This document shows positions 22,307-30,857 of a stretch of DNA of 64,000 nucleotides, piece by piece. Position 1 is the first letter of the stretch. Every line of letters begins with the position of its first letter. Source of the DNA: Phytophthora quininea (taxonomy: Eukaryota > Oomycota > Peronosporomycetes > Peronosporales > Peronosporaceae); NCBI GenBank assembly GCA_011947345.1, contig JAAVTG010000586.1:806001-870000 (forward strand). Direction: 5' to 3'. The notes beneath the pieces are model-generated. The model was not told the DNA's origin, ran no database searches, and saw only the letters and a program-made list of their open reading frames with translations. The translations under genes were made by a program, and so were the position numbers.

Positions 22307-22759
22307 ATGGAGCAGTCACCTGGATACGTTAGTCAGCAGCAGGCGGTCGATGCAGAACGCGCAGCGTTTGATCGCCTGGTGTGGGCCTTTGAGGCTCTCA
22401 ACGAGGCTCGCAAAGACCATATACTGGCCACACGCACCGTACGCACTAAAGTGGAGGAGCTAGACAAGGGACGAGCAGAAGCTGATCAGGCTGAAGAGAT
22501 CCTTGGGCAATCGTTGCCCTCATCGGATACAGAAGCAATTGCAGCAAAAAGAATCCAATGCAGGCAACGACAGGAAAAGGAGCTCCGGGTGTTGCGTAGT
22601 GGTCCAACCGGATGGCAACAACCACAAGTGCTGCTGCGGAGACCAGGAGAACAGAGCTGCACAGAAGACGACGACGCAGCCCCAGCAGCAAAGCGAGCCC
22701 ACGCGCGTGAGGATATCGAGGTCATCGAGATCGAAGACTCTGACAACGATGCCAGCTAG
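22307..22759 (+). CDS. Small protein with SIM-like acidic tail, paralogue 1
   Basis: Family not recognised; function unknown. The 150-aa frame starts at an ATG in gaggttgaggtgaaggATGG, a context almost repeated at the gene at 25152. It has an N-terminal charged, probably helical region with the core QQAVDAERAAFDRLVWAF (residues 11-28), a KRAHARED basic patch near 129-136, and a tail IEVIEIEDSDND. That tail has the form of a SUMO-interaction motif: a short hydrophobic run followed by acidic residues and a CK2-type serine. After the TAG the same frame stays open to about 22999 (GGDEEEGSKPRHH...), and this part aligns loosely with the tail of paralogue 3. The TAG may therefore be a premature stop. 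Nuclear localisation is inferred only. Confidence 0.6.
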   Translation: MEQSPGYVSQQQAVDAERAAFDRLVWAFEALNEARKDHILATRTVRTKVEELDKGRAEADQAEEILGQSLPSSDTEAIAAKRIQCRQRQEKELRVLRSGPTGWQQPQVLLRRPGEQSCTEDDDAAPAAKRAHAREDIEVIEIEDSDNDAS

Positions 22760-23305
22760 GAGTTTGGAGGTGATGAGGAAGAGGGAAGCAAGCCCCGCCA
22801 CCACTATCGCGAGAAGGAGAAGATAGCAGCAGCTAGAAAGGCAGCAACAGCAGAACCAACAAACAAGCTACTCTACGACGTTCGCTGGAAATACTTTTTT
22901 AAAGCTTACTGTGTTTGGTATTGCTGCAAGTTGCTCTGGCTGCGCTCTATTTGCACTACTGACCGATGTTGTCACAGGCCATCCTTACAGCGCTGATAGC
23001 GGCTCTTGCAGTGGGTCGGTTTTGTCGCTGCAGCTGCTTAAAGCTACTGCTGGCCGAACTGCTATACGCTCTTGCTGTCCTGCTGGCGGCTTGTGCTGGT
23101 AGCTGATGCTGTTGCTGGCTGCTTTGCACACGTGGTTGAAGCTGCCGGTGACCGCCATGGCAGCGGAGCTCGCTGCTTTCGTTGCTGGGGATCTTATCGC
23201 AACGACCCCACCGTTGGAGAAATCACCCCACCGTTGAAAATGAGGAGTATTAGGATTGCGAATCGAGGTTATAACACTTGTTGACGTGCAGCAAAGAGGT
23301 GATAC

Positions 23306-24028
23306 ATGAGCTCCATGAGCAAGGCATATGAGGCGTCAGCATCACGTCGTCAGCAGACAATCGACGCTGAGGCCGACGCCATTCAACGTCTCCTCGCTGC
23401 GCGTCATCAGCTATCTAATCTACACCAGCGCGACGGTGAGGATAGCGTGGCTGTTCGCCTACAAGAGGTTCGCGTTCGATTGCTGCATCAAGAACTGGCA
23501 CAAGCACGTGCAGCATCGAAGACCGCGGACAGCGCTTGGTTGTGTGTGTTGCATGACACTATTCGCAACGATCGTCAAGAACGATGGGATCAGCAAGACC
23601 GGCAGATTGGTTAACTGGTGCCGAACAAGCAAAATGCTCATGCCCAAGTGGTGCCAGACGAGCAAATTGGAGCGGAGCAAGATGCTCAAGAGGTACGAGA
23701 CGAGCAGATTGGAGCGGTGCAAGATGAGCAGATTAATCTCGTGCAAGTTGGCGAGACCTGCGTCAGTCTAACTGGTGACGAGCCCGCTGCGAGTGATTCG
23801 TGTCTGCCAAGAAAGCGAGCCCATGATGGAGATGATGGTGCCCTCCAAAGGGCTGTGAAACGGATTAATAAATTGCACCTCCCAATGGTCGGGCTGCCGG
23901 TGATCTTCGGTGACGATTCAAGCCCCAGTGAACATGAGGAGAAACGTGAAGAAGAAAGTCCTTGGTTGCCCCCGGCGGCGATGAAAAGCAGGAAGAAGAC
24001 AGCAGTGAAAACACCAGCGGTGGAGTAG
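23306..24028 (+). pseudogene. SIM-like tail family, paralogue 2, one in-frame stop
   Basis: This is one continuous frame of about 240 codons interrupted only by TAA at 23612-23614. The N-terminus carries the family core (RRQQTIDAEADAIQRLL). After the stop come repeats of DEQIGA-x-QD (about 23650-23745), then PRKRAHDGDDG and LPVIFGDDSSPSEHEEKREE. This is the same order of basic patch, short hydrophobic run and acidic tail as in the two paralogues. A single stop in an otherwise open frame could be a recent nonsense mutation or a sequencing error. Function unknown. Confidence 0.55.
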
Positions 24029-24309
24029 CGCAAGCAAGCGCTGCAGACACCAGCAAGAGCAGCTCCAGCAGGAGCAGTACCACTACTGATGTCGTTGATG
24101 ACAGCTGATTCGTTCCTTCCGACACTGAGGTCGACGATTAAACAGCTTAATATACTGCAATGTTGCACACGACCTTTAAGCAGTTATCCAGCTATTGGTG
24201 TTATATGGTTGTCCGTCACGACAGTCACAAAAGCTAGTGTAAAATGTGAACTAGCACACTTTAAAATTGGTGTACAGAGACGAATTATGCTGCCATGAGC
24301 CAAGACTCG

Positions 24310-24850
24310 GAGGTGCCTCGCTTCTATCGAACCTTCATGTGCTGGAGCAAGTTGAGAGATTAAACAGCAAAAGGGGTCAAGACAGGCAAAAACGCCACGA
24401 GGCCGGACTGGAAGCACACATTTACCTTGTCATAGACGAGTGCCGTACACAGCGTGTCCAGCGTCGAAGTGAGCCTGTATCCGATGTTATGGGCGTAGGT
24501 GTTCACAAACTACGAAATAGTCAGCAGCAACAGCGTTTAGAATTGTAAGACACAGCCCTTACCATTGTAGATAGCGTAGCAGCTTCGATATACTGCAGGA
24601 TCTTGAGGGAATTTAGGTGTTCCTGTAAGCGTGACAAGTCCAGGAAGTAGACTCCGCATCGCTGCGTCAGGCGTGTCCTCCACGTTCCTGGAGCACAACT
24701 TGTTGTCCCCAAGCCCCTTGCGCTCGTTCTCCAGCTCCGGTGCCCCAGTGCCTCGGCCAAGCGCGTTGTGGTCGTGGAGAGTGTGCGGCTGCCCTTCGCC
24801 ATCGTCAATAAGGATAATCGGTGATCATCCAGATATTTAAGGGCCGACGT
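24310..24850 (-). pseudogene. MATE-family transporter relic
   Basis: Two minus-strand segments join across a canonical 53-nt intron (24510-24562, GTAAGG...GTAG) to read ATLSTM|FVNTYAHNIGYRLTS, then TLDTLC. This resembles the MATE efflux signature around 'GLxSALDTLCSQA'. The upstream frame contains AMRSLLPGLVTLTGTPKF, like the first MATE helix (LPVxLTGTLEF), but in a different frame. Downstream the frame hits TAA and TAG. MATE proteins export cations or drugs in exchange for H+ or Na+, but this copy is too broken to work. Identification rests on short motifs. Confidence 0.45.
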
Positions 24851-25151
24851 CATCACCTGATCACATACAGCATTAGTCGCTGCCATTGTGGAGATCAATT
24901 GCAATGCTACTTACGACAGAGTACATGAGTTTAGCGGTCTTCAACACTTCGCTTGTACTGGGGTCATGTAGATAGGCAAACCGTGTCTAGCATGCCACAT
25001 AAAAATATTTTTCTTCGTACATCGCAATTCGTCAACCAATCGACCTAGTCCGAGCCATCTCACCCTGACTGAGGGGTCTTGACGCCCGGCAGCTACACTC
25101 ACAACCAAATTTCTCGTGTTTGGGGTGGGTGGTGGTCGAGGTTGAGGTGGG

Positions 25152-25741
25152 ATGGAGAGCTCGCCCGAGTACATTATGCGGCAGCAGGCAATTGATGCAG
25201 AAGTCAGAGCATTCGACCGCTTGGTAGCAGCCTTAAGAGGTCTTCACGAGGCCCGTGAACTTCACGACGCAAATACTCCTGTCGTCCAGAGAGCTGTGCA
25301 CAATATTCAGGCCAGAATGGTGGCGAACGTTCAGTTGCTGATGATGCTGATGAGACGTACGTTGAAGAAATCCCCAGATTGGTTAGTGAAGAACTTGCAG
25401 CGACACGAAATCAACGTCGGGAGGAATAAGAACGTCGCCTCCGTGTGCTGCGAGTACCACCACCTGGTGGTCAAACGGCTCCATCACCACGCAGGACTGC
25501 CCAGGAACGAAGCCATGACAACGATGAAGCCCCAAACCCGAAGCGAGCCAAGGAGCGTGAGAGAGTTGCGATTATCGTGATAGATGGATCCGAAGATGAC
25601 GAAAGTGATGATTCCGATGAAGAGGAGAAAAACATGCCGATCCTCCGCCACAAGACTCAGATAGCAGTGACTGAACAGAAAAAAAAAATAAACAATTTGT
25701 TTTGGATCGTTCTTTGTGTTGTGATTCTTGCCTGGTTGTAG
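25152..25741 (+). pseudogene. SIM-like tail family, paralogue 3, frameshifted
   Basis: The first frame starts SPEYIMRQQAIDAEVRAFDR, nearly the same as the gene at 22307. The homologous frame then changes by one base near 25310-25325 (GERSVADDADETYVEE...), meets TAA at 25427-25429, and continues RRLRVLR, NPKRAKERE, VAIIVIDGSEDDESDDSDEE. The end is hydrophobic (NNLFWIVLCVVILAWL), like a C-terminal membrane anchor. The basic patch and SIM-like acidic tail are conserved although the frame is broken. This suggests the family was under selection before decay, or that the breaks are sequence errors. Function unknown. Confidence 0.55.
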
Positions 25742-25760
25742 TTAATCTCCTTCATGTTTT

Positions 25761-26068
25761 TCAGCTAAAGCCGTAGATAGTACGTCCTTGGCACTTGAGT
25801 GAGTACAGCACGTCCATCTTCGTCACGGTTTTGCGATTCGCATGCTCATTGTATACGAAAGTGTCTCGTAGCAGGTTTTGAAGGAAGACTTTAAGCACAG
25901 CACGAGTCTCACCATAGACAACGGCAGACATACGGATGACTCCTGCGCGTCGTGCCAACTTTCGAATCGACGCGCGAGAGATTCCGGCGGCACTATCCCC
26001 CAGAAAGTAGAGATGGCGCCTCGCGCCCGCTTTGCGCACCCCTTCAAACCTTTGCCCCTACCAGGCAT
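25761..26068 (-). pseudogene. Divergent histone H4, one frameshift
   Basis: The minus strand starts [10 protein letters not shown], then needs a one-base shift near 26035 (at a GGGG run) to continue with [67 protein letters not shown] and GRTIYGFS. Every block of H4 is present and the length matches. The identity is unusually low for the most conserved histone: K-R-H-R-K near K16-K20 is replaced, and IYEETRG has become VYGETRA. H4 packages DNA as part of the (H3-H4)2 tetramer. This is either a decayed intron-less copy or a fast-evolving variant with a sequence error. Confidence 0.8.
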
Positions 26069-26490
26069 TTCCGCTGCGGGTCGTTTACTCCTGTCGTTAG
26101 CATAAACACTAAGACGGCGCACGCTTTAGATATCCATGTGATCTTACCAGGTCAATTTCAGCAATGACAAGCAGCACCATTCCACAGGCCGCATCGCATC
26201 CCAGGCCCCGTGGCCATTTTCGAGAGGGATTGTCCCCGAAATTCAACATGATGCGCTAGCGCATCTGAGGAAGGTATACAAAGGTAATTAGCCAATACGT
26301 CTATGCGAGGTGTATTTAGATAGGTCACGCTGGACTGGAAAGCGACAGCACACACTCCTGCATCTGTTTATGATAGCGCTGGACAGAGCGCAAATCTAGC
26401 TTTCGCTCACGCTTTCGCTCGTCTCGCTCGATCTGGTGAATGCGTTGCAGCTCATGAACTATCTCCGTTTTCATCGACGTGATGCTCCGC
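26069..26490. other. Intergenic, nothing seen
   Basis: No open frame with recognisable content. It contains a short repeat of tttcgctc(a/g)c at 26400-26430. Confidence 0.4.
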
Positions 26491-26491
26491 T

Positions 26492-27043
26492 TTAACCAAC
26501 CGCTTCCTCCGTCACGGGCACAGTTCTCTCTCCCTCCGTGTAAGCGATGCAGTCTGACTCGTGTTCAGAGCGTTCTTCACTCGTTGCGTGACTAGCAGCC
26601 GGCGCCACATCAGCAGCATGCTCACGAGCAAGTTCGCAAGTAAGCTGTATACCTTGGGTATTTAACTCGTGTTCGTCTGCTCCACACACCGTCTGCATCG
26701 CCCTCGAACCAGCTACTTTTGGTGAAGATGGCAGACAAAGCATACGACCGTGGCGGCGACGATACACCCGCTCATCGACTTCCTGCTTGACCTGACGCGC
26801 CCATTGTTGCACTTTCGTCATCCTCAGCTCTTCAGAGCGCTCACACGCGCGCCAAAGGCCATTGAATTTTCTCTTCAAGCTCTCAGTGGTGCGAGCATGG
26901 GTTGGCAAACCTATTTTCGCGTTGAATGCAGCTTGAACAGCTTTCCAGTCTGCTTGATCAACGGGAATCACTCGGCCAATCTCCTTGAGAAGCAGAATCT
27001 GCTCACGGTAGGTATAATTACGAGACCCCAGCTTCTTAGGCAT
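26492..27043 (-). CDS. Myb/SANT-like DUF6818-type protein
   Basis: A 183-aa frame from the ATG at 27041-27043. The N-terminal 95 residues look like the DUF6818 domain common in oomycetes: SRNYTYREQILLLKEIGRVI, then W-KAVQAAFNAK, then TTESLKRKFNGLWRA. This is a helix-turn-helix-like, Myb-related fold probably binding DNA. It is followed by a basic segment (RVYRRRHGR) and an acidic, low-complexity tail. In oomycetes such proteins are numerous and often tied to transposable elements, so this may be element-borne rather than a host regulator. Upstream exons are possible but not shown. Confidence 0.6.
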   Translation of the reverse strand: MPKKLGSRNYTYREQILLLKEIGRVIPVDQADWKAVQAAFNAKIGLPTHARTTESLKRKFNGLWRACERSEELRMTKVQQWARQVKQEVDERVYRRRHGRMLCLPSSPKVAGSRAMQTVCGADEHELNTQGIQLTCELAREHAADVAPAASHATSEERSEHESDCIAYTEGERTVPVTEEAVG

Positions 27044-27225
27044 CTGCACAGTGATCGCCAGTTAAGTAAACGATGTGTAGCTAGCGTACGGAAGTGACTT
27101 ACTGTAGCTGATGTCTTCCGCCGCCCGAGCAAATTGCGCACTGAGGGAGTTCTGCCAGAAGGACGCAAACTGCAAGCGTTTTGTCTTGCCAATCAGAATT
27201 AGGTTTTATGCAAGCACTCGACATT

Positions 27226-27980
27226 TTATGCAACCTCTTCTTCGTGAGCCAGCATGGTCGCTGCCGTGCCACTACGACCATTCCAGGTTTGCCAGTCGGA
27301 TGGTTGCCTGGCATTGAACCTCGCGAAACAGGCCCAAATTGGAGAAGCTGGTGATGCGCACGACTGCACCTGGTGGTGGTAGCTGGGGGTCATCCGCGTT
27401 GACGTTCCAGGCCGTGGCGGTGAAAAGAGCGTGTCGACATCCCGAGCAGTGTCAGCATCGTCGTAGTTGTCGCGGAACGTCTGTGGCAGAAGAGATCAGG
27501 CTGTAAAAGTAAGCTCCAGCTTTCTGTTCGCCTTGTTCACACGCACCTTTAGCAATTCTTCAAGCGGCTCGGGTGCATCTGCATCGATGAAATGGAGCCG
27601 GGCGAAGGTCAATTGCTTGTACTGATGGTTAGAAACCCATATAAGCTTCATGCGAAGGCGAATCCGATCAGGACGCGGATTCTCCTTGAGCAAAGCTTGG
27701 AGATCTAGGCAATGCACAGAATAGTAATGGTAAGGTTAGCGAAGATACTAAAGTAACCGACACACAAGAAGGCGTACTGTCCACCGTAGAGATCTCTTGA
27801 CTCCCATTTCCGTCCGCACGAGATGCTAGCAGCTCTCGCATGCGTTGGTACAGTGTAAGCTGTGTCGTTTGCAGATCAGTACCTTCTTCAACGGGAGTGG
27901 GCTGGTCTTCATTGGAGGCATTGGGGGAGGAGGTGAGCTTGTGCGCCTGGTGTGACAGCCTCTTCCAACCATGGCTCGGA
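27226..27980 (-). CDS. Unrecognised spliced gene, three exons
   Basis: Minus-strand exons 27766-27980, 27547-27704 and 27226-27480 join in frame through introns with GT...AG ends: 27705-27765 (GTGTGT...CCTAG) and 27481-27546 (GTGCGT...CACAG). The product reads ...LYQRMRELLASRADGNG..., ENPRPDRIRLRMKLIWVSNH, FARLHFIDADAPEPLEELLK and TFRDNYDDADTARDVDTLFS. I do not recognise a family, the true start is not visible, and further upstream exons may exist. The joint splice and frame consistency is the only support. Confidence 0.35.
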
Positions 27981-27999
27981 TTGGATTATGATCGAGCGG

Positions 28000-28690
28000 G
28001 ACGCATATCCAGCTGGACGTCAGCTAAAATGGTGTGGCGAGCGAATATGAAGTTTTTCATATACATGCCCATCAGGCGTGCACGGCAGTATCAGGTGATA
28101 TGAGTGTACCTCATCGAAGTCCGGGTAAGAGTTGCAACCAAAGGGCATTCCCCAGCGGTATTGCCCATACCGTGCTCCCTTTCAGGGCAGCAAGTAGCCA
28201 GCAGCTGCCTGTAGCCATACTAAATCTTGCGTGCTTGTGCAGCACACTCCAAGCTCTCGTTTTGAGTTGCACGTGCAGGAAAGCATGCAAGTCGAGGGAA
28301 AGCAAACAAACTGTTATTTATCCCATCACGGGGCTGTTCCCGCTAGGTATCGGCCAAAGGTGTACTTGCACATCCATGAAGTTTGTGGTGTCATCGACAC
28401 ACTCGCTTGAATCTGCCGATGGCGTAGGCTGTGGATATGTCGTGACATCAGGAGCATTGCACTCCCTCCAATGTGATCTTGCCAGGGCGCAAATGTCAGC
28501 AAAATTTTGTTTTGTCTTGAAGTTGTAACGTAAACAATAAACTTCAACATGTTCCCTTGACACACGCACATGCATGTAGGTAGCTAAGGGCTGGATCTCG
28601 TTGCTGTGGATATGCAATGGATATGCCAATGTACAGACGGATATGTGTTCACTTCTCAATTTACCTGCTTCTACAGACTGCCTTCTCCAC
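28000..28690. other. No supported gene
   Basis: Both strands have 120-165 codon frames that overlap each other. None shows a domain or a splice-supported extension. Upstream exons of the minus-strand gene at 27226-27980 could lie here. Confidence 0.3.
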
Positions 28691-28694
28691 ACTG

Positions 28695-29434
28695 ATGAAC
28701 GCCCGTCAAGATCTGCTCGAGCAAGGATATATTATCCTCTACAACGCTGTTTCGGATGAGATGGTGGACAATCTGCGCTCGATTGCTCGCCACGACAACT
28801 TGGCGTGGAGCAACAGAACGTGGAACGGAGAGGCATTTGATACGAATCGGCGCCGCGCGGCACTTCCTGACGCCATCAGTCGTGTCTTGATGGTGGCCCT
28901 TCGACCGCTATACTCGACATTTTTTCCACATGCGTCGGCGACGGAGTGGAGCGTGTGGCGCACATTTGCTGGGGCTAAGGATCAGCCTGCCCGCCTCGTG
29001 ATTTCCAACCGCCTATTCCGGGCCCCAACGCGGCGGATCTGAGTGGTCTGCCTGCCTCGCTCTTCATGGCAACCCAGGACGACACTGTGGTGTACGGGTT
29101 CGGATGGAACCGCTTCGTGGCGATTCGCTCGAATGCCAACATGCTGCACTTGAACAAGGGCGATGTGATCATGTTCCGAGGTGATTTTATCTACGCACCG
29201 GCAGGGTACGAGACCAACAACTTCGTCGTGCAAGGATATCTAGACACTCCGCGATACCAGCGCAATGTGGAGGATGATCTACCGCAGACAGTTACTCTCA
29301 TTGACGACGTCTCGGCAGTGGATGACCTATTCTGTTATGTCCACAACTGCCCATACGTGGCGAACGGAAACACCTCGCTGCGCCGGCACCTGAACAGATT
29401 TCATCACCTCATCTTTCACAGGCTGAGGGCTTAA
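28695..29434 (+). pseudogene. 2OG-Fe(II)-oxygenase-like protein with C2H2 finger
   Basis: From ATG 28695 the frame reads QDLLEQGYIILYNAVSDEMV, the usual start of double-stranded beta-helix dioxygenases. A one-base shift near 28985-28995 is needed to continue PRDFQPPIPG, then ATQDDTVVYGFGWNRF, then LNKGDVIMFRGDFIYAPAGY and a C-terminal C2H2 motif (C-x4-C...H-x4-H in FCYVHNCP...RRHLNRFHH). In the family, HxD and a distal His bind iron. Here the first reads PRD and the distal one is Tyr, so metal binding looks lost. The combination of damaged ligands and a frameshift points to a dead or non-catalytic copy. The family assignment is moderate. Confidence 0.5.
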
Positions 29435-29876
29435 TCTCCGTGGTTTAGCATCCATCCCGAAGGCAATGGTGATTGCATAGTGATGGTGGTGCTAAACATT
29501 CTCGGTTCAATGGGCGATGCGTCAAGTGCTCTCCTCCCTTTTAGTTTTTTTTCAGTCTTTGCTATAAGCATGATAATGCATTCATCGCTCTCACGTGTTT
29601 CATTGTTCACTTGACCATTCAAACTTGCTGCTACGCACAACCCCGAACTATTGCTTCGTTGTGATGCCGCTGTTGCTTAGCCGGAAGAAGCGATTGCATC
29701 TGACCTGGACACAGCACAAAGGCAGACGTTAGAACTTGCAAAATGCACACAAAGTAATATGAACTCGAGTGGAGACGCTTTGCAGAAGACTGCTGCCAGA
29801 AGCACAGCAAAAGTTTTCATTCAACATGGACACACCTAGCTAATGGACTAACTAAAACACGCCCTTCCATGACGAG
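29435..29876. other. Intergenic, nothing seen
   Basis: No frame with recognisable content on either strand. Confidence 0.4.
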
Positions 29877-29877
29877 C

Positions 29878-30510
29878 TTAGACGCAAATGTACTTGAAGA
29901 AGATGAGACCGACCGACATAAGGAAGAAGCTTCCCAACGATCCAGCGGACACGAAGTGCATTCGACCGTCGGCATATGTGTACGCATTCGCCGGCACCGT
30001 GGCTATGCCGTTGACAAAGAGCGCTGTGCACCCACCGCTACTCCACCACTAGTTGTCGTTCGTCGTGATGATTTCCTGCACAGCATTCAAGCCGAGACGC
30101 CGTAGAGCACGGCCCGCGTCTTATTGTCAGTGTTCATGCCCAGAGAGGCGCCAATGTGCTGAGCTACGGCAGATAAAAAGCATCACAGTAGCCCCCGACA
30201 CGTACAGCCAGCCGGAAAGTAGATCGGAACCCCTCTGCTACGTTGTGCAGGCCGACACCAACAGCTAGTGACAGCCCGATCTACGCGTGCTCAGAAGACG
30301 CCACAAACGTGGCGATTCCCTCGGGGATGTTGTGGAGACACTCCATGATGACACTGATAATGCCCATGCGCTGCAGCTTCTCCGTGGTGGCCTCGTCCAT
30401 CTTGCTTCGCCACCTTGAGTTTGCACCAGCTCCACAGGTGGCTTTACTGCACACGGCACGGTCAAGAATCTTGGCCACGTTGACGATGGCGTCCTACTTG
30501 ACGCCACGAT
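29878..30510 (-). pseudogene. ZIP-family zinc transporter relic
   Basis: The minus strand reads ISVIMECLHNIPEGIATFVA, then after a stop GLSLAVGVGLHNVAEGF. These are the twin HNxPEG-type metal-binding helices (TM4 and TM5) of ZIP transporters of the ZupT/ZIP11-like branch. Further on, in other frames, come AVAQHIGASLG and a terminal helix SAGSLGSFFLMSVGLIFFKY ending at TAA 29878-29880. ZIP proteins import Zn2+ or other divalent metals into the cytosol. At least three stops or frameshifts make this copy non-functional. The 5' part beyond 30510 is not recognisable. Confidence 0.75.
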
Positions 30511-30857
30511 TAGTACTGACTGCGTAGGGAAATGTATCTGGGATTTTTGTCCACCTTCGCCATCTGAGACTCACTATGGGATTTATTCACACGCAGTAGC
30601 GTCTAAGTAAGACTGTGGTGTGGCAGTGTTCTTCACCAGATCGTTGCTTTGGCTCGGATTTCAACGTCCCATGATCTGCTCACTGGCATCAAATGCAAAG
30701 TATTGTGTTAGTTCATAACGCTCCTGCATCTTCCAAATCCCCACGTACACTATATCAAGATACAAGCAAAGACAAGTTATCTGTTCGAATCACATCCAAG
30801 GTGAGATTATACCTTCTTACTCATCTAGCTCAAATACCAACAGCACTCTTTAGCATG

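Noticed and set aside
22446..22804. Leucine-rich minus-strand frames opposite the gene at 22307
   Set aside because: Antisense shadows of a coding region; the plus frame is the one conserved among three paralogues.
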